Assembly: GCA_942159475.1 (NCBI GenBank)
Contig: OW804098.1
Span: 9,774,406-9,838,405, forward strand
DNA from: Sthenelais limicola
Taxonomy: Eukaryota > Annelida > Polychaeta > Phyllodocida > Sigalionidae
Direction of reading: 5' to 3'
Length of the DNA: 64,000 nt
In this document: positions 41,701 to 53,700 of the stretch, in pieces
Layout of the letters: every line of letters begins with the position of its first letter
Numbering within the stretch: the first letter of the stretch is position 1
The notes under the pieces: generated by a model
Told to the model about the DNA's origin: nothing
Seen by the model: the letters and a program-made list of their open reading frames with translations, nothing else
Database searches by the model: none
Program-made: the position numbers and the translations under genes

Positions 41701-44700
41701 TGTTTCCCAAACATATTTCACCATCACATCACCCCCATCTCATCTCATTATTACTCATCTCAAACTCGCTCTCCAAAGAAATGATGTACATGACTTTCAT
41801 TAGCTAATTACCATAGCTACTCATTGTTATAACTACTAAGGCGAAATTTCAGGTTACGTAGGAAGACCGGAATAACCGAATCATTTAAAAACTTTGGCAA
41901 ATGCCGCTTATCCTCCTGAATAAAAATTTGTGAAAAAAAAAAAAAATGGATGCAGACTAAACCATAGATAAAAGATATATAACAATGAAATAAAGACTGA
42001 ATTGTACCTTTTAAAATGATCTGATAAAAAATCTCTATTACCACTTACACATTGCTGTTCTATTTTAACTCCAAAGTGCTACCAATATTAGGAATAATAT
42101 CGAAAAGGAAGGGACTTTTAAATACAAAACAGCAGAGCACTCAGCTTTTAGTCTTATTTACATAATGAAATCAGTTTTAGAATGAGTTCAATGACACTTA
42201 TACGTTTAGTTCCCGATGATGTATGGTTATAGACAAAATTAGTCTTTCTGAGGCTGCTTTGACATCCAAGAAATGGTTGTGCCCAAAGATGATTACCTCT
42301 GTCCAAGGTGTTAGTGCAACACAAGTTAGAGTTAGATTGTAGAAAATATGCTAGCTTCCTGGGTCAAGCGCAAGACCAGGAGCAACTCTACCGGCAGAGG
42401 GGGCGTGTCCTGAGCTGCCCGCCAGGCCGGCTCCTCCAAGGGAGAGCCAGGGTGCAACTTTGTTATGATAAACCTTATAAGGGAGGGTGTGTTAATGAGT
42501 GGTTAATGAGAGTGGGGGAGCGTCAGTATGATCCTTCCTTGTTAAGTAATTATAAGGAATATTAAGTTGAATAATAATGTTTAATTGTGTGATTGTTGTG
42601 TACATTGATAATTACGCTAATTAGAATTATTGTATTGGTCTGGCGCTCGTAATATTTAATTAGAATGATTAGTGCCTCCTACCTCCCCTCCCTCCTGTTA
42701 TAATAAATTAACCCAAGGAGAGGAGAGGGGCTCAGCCAATGAAGGGGTAGGAGGGGGGAACGAGGCCAGCCAGGCGAGGATATAAGCAGTTTTTCTCCTG
42801 AATTAAAGGTTGATTATTCTACCAACCAAGCCTTGACTTCTTGACTCACAACTTAACAAGATCATGTAATCTGCATACAAGAATACATAACAAGGATTGA
42901 CCTCACCCCTTCAAGGTTGAATATTAAAGACACACTACAACATTAACTCTATACTATTGTGACCTCTTAGCCTCACTAATTCGTGATTGTTTAGCCTCAC
43001 TACTTTTCAGTGTGGGCACACCAAATGTAAACCCTCTCAAGTATATGAGTAGGTAAACTGATATTCACCACTCTCACATAAGATCAGTCTATCGTGATTA
43101 ATGTTCTCTATTATACCTTCAAATGTACTTGCAAAACTGTTAAATACTTTACTGTTCTGTATGGATTACACATGCACAGTGTTATAACTCCTCTAGGTGG
43201 CTTTCACTTTAACGAACTATGGATACTGTACCGTATGGAATCGTTATATACATGTCTTTACATGTCCTCTTACTTTATTAACATGTCTAAGTCTAAGTTA
43301 GATAGAAATGTAACACTAAGTCAATATTTTATTTTATTTTATCATTCATTTATTAAGTAGCTTTAGACTCTTTTAGTCATTCAAACCTTATTCCAAAACA
43401 CGGTAATTGCCGGAAGAAATGGATCAATTAATCAGATTTTCCCATAAGGTATATCGACTAGTTTGTCTTCCTCATAAGCAAAATATTTTTGTACATCTTT
43501 AAAGACAAATAAAGACCTCTTATCTTATCTTACTCCCAAACAATCAGTTTGTGATCTACCTTTCATAGTGTAGTAACCTTGGCATGAAATAATTGCTTTT
43601 GATATCATACAAAATGCAGTACCTCCATGTTCTATTATAAAGAAAGGATTCATACTAATTATGTTTCTGTTGTTTTTCAGGTGGTTGTGATCCAAGTGCT
43701 TTAACTATCGCCAATGCAAACCCAGCATATTATGCAGCTGGTGATGTAGTGCCTGATGGTAATGCTGTCTACCTTGTGTGTGATGCTGGCTTTAGCACTG
43801 CAGATGGGGAAGATCATGTAGCAGCTACTTGTGGTACAACTGGATGGACTTACCTCCCAACCGATGGATGTCCGACAACTACCACAGGTAAGTATGTTTG
43901 GGACTCATCAATAGAATAAACAGGGAAAGCATCAACCTTGCTTTGGGCATTTCCTTTGCTTTGGGCTTTTTATTATCAAGGATGTTGTGAGTTCAACCAT
44001 AGATGAAAATATACAACATTATATAGTCTCAACCAGGCCTGATTATGGAGCATTAATTTGCCCCAGGAAAGTAGATAGGGAGTCGGTCCTGGGTACGATC
44101 ATAAAGTGCCTTTCTGTCTCTTTTCTCTTTCTCTCTCTCCCTTCTTCTCTATCTCTATTTCCTGGGTATGATCATAAACTGCCTCCCTCTCAGCTCTCCC
44201 GCCCTTGATATAACCATATTAAATGTGTTGATAAGGGCGTAAAGCGTAATCTCTCTCCCTCACTCACTCAGACTGGAATTCTGTACAGGCTATATAGTGA
44301 ACTGTATCTGTGTGGCTGGCTGATGTTGGTTATTATTCCCTCTAATTGTTCTGGTAATAAGTAACACTGAAGGCTGGGTTCCACTGGCCAGCTACTACTC
44401 CCACTACTCCTCCTGCTTCTTTGACAGACTATAGCTCCTGCTTCTAAAGAAGCGGGAGCAAGCAACTGAAAGTAACCGGAATGGGTGCTACTGGGACGTT
44501 ACTTCCACCACTACTTCTGCCGCTACTCAGAAAATGTTTTAGACAATAATTTAGTTTTCCATGTAAATGGATGCATCAAGTAATGTGAGGGGTAATGTAG
44601 ATCGGTGCTATTGCCCCGCTTCAGCTCTCACTATGTCCCACTATCTCCCGCTTCAAATCAAACATGTTTGATAGAAGCGGGAGCACTCTATGCTTCAAAA

Positions 44701-47700
44701 ATGCTCCAAAAGAAGCGGGAAGTAACATGGGTTTGTAGCTAGGACCAATAGCACCCATCTCCATTATTCCCCCGCTACTGCTCCCACTTCTTTAAAAAAG
44801 AAGCGGGAGCAGGAGAGGGAGAAGTAGGCGGCCAGTGGAACTCAGCTTTGATCCACAAACAGGATGTCAGGGGTCTGTTGCCTGGTGGACAATTCGAGGG
44901 GCGTTAGCCCCGAGAATTTCCACTAGGCAACTTTCGACGTCTATAACCCCCATTCCTTACCGGAAGTTGCTGGAAGTGATTGCCATGATCCATTGTGACA
45001 AAAATACACCCCAGAATCTGACTAAACTGGGTCTAATAATTCATAGACCAGCCTTGCTACCAAAACCTTGTAACTCATAGATCACCCTTGCTATCAAAAC
45101 CTTGTAACTCATAGTCCACCCTTGCCACCAAAACGTTACAATTCATAGTCCAGCCCTGCTACCAAAACCTTGTAATACATAGACCACCCTTGCTACCAAA
45201 ACCTTGTAATTCATAGATCACCCTTGCTACCAAAACGTTACAATTCATAGTCCAGCCCTGCTACCAAAACCTTGTTATTCATATATCACCCTTGCTACCA
45301 AAACCTTGTAATTCGTAGACCACCCTTGCTACCACAACCTTGTTATTCATAGACCACCCTTGCCACCAAAAGCTTGCTATTGACAAGTCACAGTAATTTA
45401 AAAAATTAATATTGTCCATGGTGTTGCAATGAAAGAATATTTTTACATCTCTCTTTCAAGCCATGGATTGATATTTTAGAGTAATTGCCATATTATATGA
45501 ATGATAATCGATAAAGAAGGCACTTGTACTTACAAAACCAATAGCTGACCCCCTTGCAGAACATTTTCACGTTTTCTTCTTTTTTATCAAGGTAGAATTC
45601 GACAGGTGTTTTCATTTCTATTTGACCTTATAACCAGTGCCATTACATAGGTCAATTTTAGAAAGAAAAAGAAAAAGAATCAAATATATCCATGTAATAG
45701 TCAAATCTGTTAGAATTGTAAGTTTTGCCATTGGACAAAGATTAATTTCTGTTAATATGTTGATTGTACATGATGTATTTCAGGATAATGAGTCATAAGT
45801 CGCAAAAAATAGATTTTGAGATACCATATTTGAAAAGATGGGATCAAGCCGATTCAATTCAATTCATAGATTCTTTTATTGAAGTTGGTATTACAATATT
45901 AGGTGATTCGACGTCTGGTTAAATAGGAACTATTCAGCCAGTTTTTCCGGCGAGTGCCAGTAGTGATAGTAAACAGTCTAATTATCTAATTAGTATTTCT
46001 AAATTTTAAGTTTGATATTTTCGTTTTTGAAAAAAAAGTTTACAATATTTCTGGGGGTCAATAAACAGTAAAGTAACTAAATGTAGTCCATATGAGAACC
46101 TTTAAAACGAAAGGATATACTACATAGATACTCCTCAGATTTGATACATCGATTGATATAGCTATAAGTGATAAACCCTAAAAGAATTAGAACATTCCAA
46201 TAATGTAATCTTGTGAAAAAAACACTTTGAGAAATATCAATTCTGCGACTTATGACTCATTGTCCTGAAACACATCATATAATCTGGCCAAGAGCTGCTT
46301 TGGCATCCAAGAAAATGCTCTTCCTTAAAGCTGTCTACCTCCCTCTTAGGAGTCAGTGCAACACACGGTAACACAGCATAGAAAAAGTGGGAGTAACTTT
46401 ACACTTTATTTGACTTCTGAAAGTGTTTAATATGCATGCCTATTGTGCATGATGGCCGCCATATCAGTGCTGGAGCTGATATGGAATGAATATAGTGTAC
46501 TATATGGAAATGTGGAATCAATACAAATCAAAAAAGCTAAATGAATAACAGCAAAAATTGATTTGGTTAATGTATCTGTCTTAGGCATTTTTGTATCGAT
46601 AGCAGATTGACTATTGCACTGTATTTAGACCTACAAGAATACATTGTAAAGAATTGCAATCTTTTGGGTTAGTTTACCAACCCCATTAAGCCACCCTGCC
46701 TCCCCCACTGGCTTGGATCTCGGCCGTCCAGTTGGGAGGGTGGGGGGGGGGGGACACATGCTTGGACACTTGTGTGTGAACTTGTTGTCCTAGCAACCTG
46801 TCTGATCTAATTATTGTTCCCTGTGCTAATCTAATCAGCGGGTAGGGAGGAGGGGGTCGAAGGAGGGCAAGGGACTTTAACGCTTGGGTTTTGGGTAAGG
46901 GAGGGGAGGGGGGGTTGAGTTTAAGGACCATCTATCACATGGACAATGCATGATCCTGGCATGGAGGAGAGCTGGGGGGTCAGTCTGTGTGATAGAGGTA
47001 TACCTCTCAGCCAATTAGAAGGGGACAGCGCCAGGGAAGCATTACTAGGAATCCTTTGTCTCTAATGAATTAATTAACATGTACTATAAATAAAGGCACA
47101 AGCCAAGCCATCGGTACACTCTGCTCCCTGGCTCGTGACGATCAACCTCCGACTTCTCTCTGACTCCTGCATTATCATAGAAGACTGAATCTCTGGGCAA
47201 ATTGCCTTTGAAGTTCTCACAACATAGCAGAGATCCTGCATGATCTAATATAAAGAATTGAATAATTGATTGTAATTAATGATAGTGTTGTTTTTCAGGT
47301 GGTTGTGATCCAAGTACTTTAACCATCGCAAATGCAAACCCAGCATATTATGCAGCTGGTGATGTAGTAACTGATGGTAATGCTGTCTACCTTGTCTGTG
47401 ATGCTGGGTTTAGCACTGCAGATGGGCAAGATCATGTAGCAGCTACTTGTGGTACAGGTACTTGGACTTACCTCCCAGTAGATGGATGCCCAACAGATAC
47501 CACAGGTAAGTATGTTTGGAACTCATCAATATATGGGTCAGATTCTCAGAAAATCAACTATCTATGTTCACCAATCCTCCCAAATAATCCACATTTAAGG
47601 CAGAAACAAGCTTCAAAATGCAGTTTAACATAACAGAACTGATACTTTAAATCAATGTGATACCAAATATACTCAGATATACCCGGTATTCATCATTCTT

Positions 47701-50700
47701 CAGCCTAATTTAGCAGAATTTCCTAAATGTGTACAGCTGCCAATTGTACATTTTCTGAAAATCTGACCCATATAATAACATGAAGACTTCCTTTTAGAAA
47801 AAATTGAATAAAAGATTATTGAATTTGTTCTCCTATGATCATAAATCCTGAGTTAATGGTAATATAGACATGATTGATTGAGTCTGAGTATAATATTTTC
47901 TGTGTTATGGTACATTGTAAAGATGGTCTTTACATGTCAACTTCCACTCACAAGTTCATGTTCCATTTTTACTCCATGATGCTTCCAATATTATGAATAA
48001 TCAGAAAGAAAGACACATTTACACACAAAATCAACATCTGACCCTATCATCTTTACTTCTGTTTCATCATGGAAGAATTTGCCAGATGTTTTCATTTCTA
48101 TCTCAATTTATAATCAATGCAGTTTACAGGATAAAATCAATTTAAACTGAAAGAGTCCTTGTTAGTCACCCCACCCGCACCCCACCACGCTGCCGCTACC
48201 ATTCTGGAAACTTAATTTCATGTTTCTCTAAGGCTGCTTTGGCATCCAAGAGAAGAATACTTTTCCCAAACCTAGCCATATTCCTCTGAGGTGCCAGTAC
48301 AACATAAGGTAATAGTATCGAGAAAGCATGGGAGGAGTTTACATTAGAGCAAATCAAATACAGCCATGTAATCTTGAATACAAGAAAATCTACCAAGGAT
48401 TACACTCACTTCCATACAATCAGTGTATATCCACCTTTTCTTAGGAGTATATGATATTTCAAATGAAACCATTTTAAATGCCATATAAAGTGTAGTTCTT
48501 TCATGATCTAACATCAAGAAATGATTCATACTAATTATGTTTCTGTTGTTTTTCAGGTGGTTGTGATCCAAGTGCTTTAATCATTGCCAATGCAAACCCA
48601 GCATATTATGCAGCAGGTGATGTAGTAACTGATGGTAATGCTGTCTACCTTGTCTGTGATGCTGGCTTTAGCACTGCAGATGGGCAAGATCATGTAGCAG
48701 CTACTTGTGGTACAGGAGCATGGACTTACCTCCCAACAGATGGATGCCCAACAGATACCACAGGTAAGTATGTTTGGGACTCATCAATAAAATGAGGAGG
48801 AGGATTTTCACCATTGTTCATGCATGCGTATGAGTATCAAGCATGTCGTGAATGGATTCACATTCAAACCTAGGAAAAACAATATTTATATGAATACATT
48901 TTTAGGAAACTGATGGATTATCTATTGCATCTATTTTCTATCTTAATATTGCAAAAGAAACTTCTTTCACTGCCATACAAATTAACATCTAATAGAAACA
49001 GCAATTTTGCACTGGTCAATACTAATTGTGTTACTGTTGATTTTCAGGTGGTTGTGATCCAAGTACTTTAACCATTGCCAATGCAAACCCAGCATATTAT
49101 GCAGCTGGTGACGTAGTGCCTGATGGTAATGCTGTCTACCTTGTCTGTGATGCTGGCTTTAGCACTACAAATGGGCAAGATCATGTAGCAGCTACTTGTG
49201 GTACAGGTACTTGGACATACCTCCCAACAACAGGCTGTGATACAACTGCAAGTAAGAAAGATATTAATTGAGTTAGAGGCTAATAGGGGAGTTGCATAGC
49301 CGCCATTTTGAATCTTAATTCGCATGGAATTATGAGAGTAATGGTACAGTATAAAACCTATAGAAAACATGTTATTTTTAGCTTGGGATATTTATCAGTG
49401 GTCCAATATCAATATCCATGTGTTTTAGATATTTCTATGACACACAACTTCATCTTTCCCATCATGCATTTGTTTTCTGTAGATTTTTACACATGATATT
49501 GTTGAAAACATTCTTGCAATTTTCCATAAGATTGTTGCTAAATATTTGTATGTCAGATTTGAACTGAATCTATCCCAGCATGCACTGTCATAGACATGCG
49601 CAGTGGCACATGCAACTCTCCTATCGTAGCTTCCTGAACCATAATCTATTCATGTTATAGCCTCCTGCCATGGTTTGATGTTGTTATACCATCAGGTAAT
49701 GGCAACACTCAATAAGAGTGGCCGTTCCACCAGGTGGCACCAGGGTAGCGGTAGGAACCCTGGAGGAGAGATTTGGAACCACTCATTAAACAGATACAGA
49801 GCAAAGTCCTGTGGGACTTCACTCCAAGATAGAAACTTATCCAGACCACTTGTGTTATCCTTCAGACTCCAGACTTTAAACTTTTAGATTATAATTAGAG
49901 TATACAATTAGGAAGATTATACCCCCCAGGGCACAACATTGGTGGAGAACGTTCAAAATTTCGGTACAATTAATTCATTTAACCATGTGCCAAAACAGAG
50001 ATAACTTACCAAGGCAATGGTTGGAATTCATAACCCAGATCGACTAAACTAAACAGGGTTGCTGTAGTAGATTATCAATAATAAGATAAAGATATTAAAG
50101 TCAGTCTAATTTAACAACATGCACGATGCATGATGAGGCTAACGCTAAGGTTATCACACAATTAAAACAATTTTGATTCAGGAGAAAGAGAAATACACAA
50201 CCCAAACAAAAGAATTTGAATCACTAATCACACAATTAGTTAAAAGAATCTCCAGAAAGTCCATCAACAAATTATTTCTTATGAAAGGTTTGTGTGTTTG
50301 TCATTGACCCATGCTTTAGTTTTTAATCTAATTATGCAAATCCATTATGTCCATATATTCATGAAGTAAATGTACAGACAACAATTTTAAATTAATTTAC
50401 TGTTGATTTACAGCGACCTGCGATCCATCAACTTTAACTGTTACCAATGCGGTGGTAGCAGCAGCCCCTAGTGGTACTGTGGCTGCAGGTGTTACTCTGA
50501 TCTACCATTGTACTGATGGATTCACCACTGCAGCAGGGGACACTAATGTGGTCAATCTGTGTGATGCAGGAACATGGAGTACTGCACCTACAGCAGGATG
50601 TGATACCATCAGTAAGCAAGTCACATTTTCAGCTGTGTTTAATGATAATGATATTGATAATAATCTTTTATTTCCTTTACAATGCAAATTACATACAAGT

Positions 50701-53700
50701 TGTTATACCGTCAGGTGGCGGCAGTGCTCCAAAGGAGACACTACCCCTTTAGGGGGTGGCCGTTCCACCAGGTGGCACCCTAGTAGTGCGGACTCTGGAG
50801 GAAGTTGAGGAAACTACTCACTTGCTTTCACCTTCTGAATACACCTTAAAGGGGTGGCCTTGAGTCACCACTCCTACTTTGAACACTATCCTGTCCACAT
50901 GTCTCTTCATTGGGACTCCAACATTTAAACTTTTAGATTATTATTAGAGAATACTATTTGGTAAATTATACCTCCAAGGGTGTAACATTGGTGGAGAACC
51001 CGGTCTCTTTGGTAATTCTTATACAACATATTGGACTTTCTCATGCTCTTTAAAACAACAAAAAAGAAGCTTATCATATAATATGATTTATCAATATAAT
51101 ATTAGATTTTATTAATATTATATTATCATGCATAAATCAGAAGACCCTTAATACATGTTTTGATTATCTTAATAGTTGAAGTGGACGAATGTACTGATAC
51201 GACCATCTGTGGAGATAATGGATTGTGTATCAACACTTATGGATCTTACTATTGTGATTGCATTGGTCACTATGGCTGGATCGGGAGTCTAGAGGACATT
51301 GCAAGTCTCTCATTAACTAAGGGTTCATGCCAACGTGAGTACCGGATGAATTATTTAACTGTGTAAAGAAAGTGTAATTAATAGAATGAAGGGTACAGCC
51401 AAAAGTAGATGAAGCTAATATAATTATGAAGGGTGAATGAGTGAGCATGGAGGCATGGGTCAGTTACAGTGAGGTATGAATAACATTATTAAAGCTGCAT
51501 TCTCAGCTATTACAACAAACAGATCTTACCAAATTTACTCTTACTATGTCTCATAGGACTGAATTTATCCTTAACCAGGCTCCCTCCCCTCCTATCCTCA
51601 CCCCCCCCCCACTTCACTCAGATATCAAGATATCCACACATGTACCAGAGCTTATCTGATGGGAAATAACCATTAAATTGAGGCCAAAAATGAGTTGTGA
51701 CCTTGACCTTCATTCATTGGCACACCACTGAAGCTTCCAAATTAAAAAAAAACATTTTTAACTAAAAATTCTACAATATGTTTGTTTATACATGAATATA
51801 TCTATATATATATAACGTTCGCCAGTATGTGATAATAAGTGAAGTCATCATAGGACGGGATTCAGGCTGGTCCTCTAAATAGAAATAAGGACGTTTTAGC
51901 AACCCTGTAGCAAAAACAACCCGATAGAATCCTCCAAAATTATGGTAAAATGACTTTTAGATGCGTTGGAACAAGAAGTAGAAAATGTTTAGTTTTTGAC
52001 CAATGATGGTAGCTGACGGAGCTTCAACTGTGAGAGAGTAATGAAAATGTCTTCCTGATGGGAAATAATGTCCTAACTTGACTTGACTTGACAACAATCT
52101 CATTATGTCTTTCATAAACAGAGCAGACGTGCAGTTCTCCACCCGTATACAAGAATGCCTACCGTGCTGAACTTGCAGTTGACTCCATCCATATCGCACC
52201 AACCCTGCAGAATCCAGTTGTCATCAAATGTAACAATGGTTGGAGAGCAGGTTCCAGCACAGAATTTATTGTGAGCTGTGTGCAGTCTGGGGCAGAAGAG
52301 CCAAGCTGGCAACCCTTTGATGCAGATCTGGCTGGGACCGAAGGCTGCATGGGTGAGTTTACTATTAAAGCTGGGTTCGACTGGCCGGCTACTTCTCCCG
52401 CTACTGCTCCTGCTTCTTGATGAAAGAAGCGGGAGCAGAAGTGAGAGAGTAATGGGGATGGGTGCTATTGGCCCCGCTACAAAGCCATGTTCCTTCCCGT
52501 TTCTTTTGGAGTGTTTCCGAAGCGTAGAGTGCTCCCGCTTCTATCAAACATGTTACATGGCTACTTTGTAGCGGGAGGTAGCAGGAAATAGTGGGTGCTG
52601 AAGCAGGCCAGTAGCACTACACTACGCTACTTCTCATGCTACTTGATGCACTCATTTCTATGTGAAAATAAAATGTCATCTGCTTACATTTTTTAGTAGC
52701 GTTAGAAGTAGCAGTGGAAGTAGCGGGCGATAAAACCTATTCCAGTATACCTTCAGTTGCTTGCTCCTGCTTCTAGAGAAGCCGGAGCAATAGGCTGTCA
52801 AAGAAACAGGAGGAGTAGCGGGAGTAGTAGCCGGCCAGTGGAACCCAGCCTTAAGTTGGACTCTTTCTTTTTTAATAATACTTTTCCAATATACAGCATA
52901 TACATTCAAGTTATAAACCAACTTATAACACTGGGGGAAATTATTGGAGGGTATAATTATATCATATTCAAATGGTACATTGCAGTTGATATGAATGAAT
53001 GTGAGGAGGCTAATAACGAGGTGTGTGGTGAGCATGGGAAGTGTGTCAACACGCTGGGCTCCTACTACTGTCAGTGTGACATTGGCTACTGCTGGACTAA
53101 AGAAGCTTCAGAATCTCACCTTCCTGAAGTTGGTGATGACAGTGAACCTTGCAAACGTAAGTGTCAACTGTTAAATAAAAATGTACAATCACTATCTTGA
53201 ATATACCATTATTTTCAGCCTAGTCATGTTCACAATAATATTCATAGATTATCAATGAATATTTGGAAGATCTTGGGTAAAGCATGCGTCAGAATAATCC
53301 TTGTTGCATAATATTTAATCCATCCCAGAAGATTGTGGAAGAACAGCTGCAATTAGCTTTACGTTAGCATGCCTTGAAAACATATTATGAAATAGATATA
53401 GTAGAGATAACCTTGGGTTTAATAGTATTTTCTTTTATCTTGTCACCCTTATGCTATCGTTTCAAAGATAATTAAATTCCAAACCATTGTCTTATCTTAA
53501 GAAATTATACCCTTGATACAAAAAAAGTGCAACTACAAACTAACAAAATAAGATACTAAGTGATACCAGAAAGACCAAACCTGTTTCCACCAGTTTATAA
53601 ATGAAGCAGTAACCACCACAAAGATATTCAATGAATTAATGATATTGCAGCTAATACCTGTGATGTACCCGTCTCCACCGATGCCAATTTGGAGCAGAAT

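Noticed and set aside
42308..42565. 85-codon frame in intron 3
   Set aside because: It begins in intron text homologous to other introns and runs into the inserted LTR-like sequence; no protein features.
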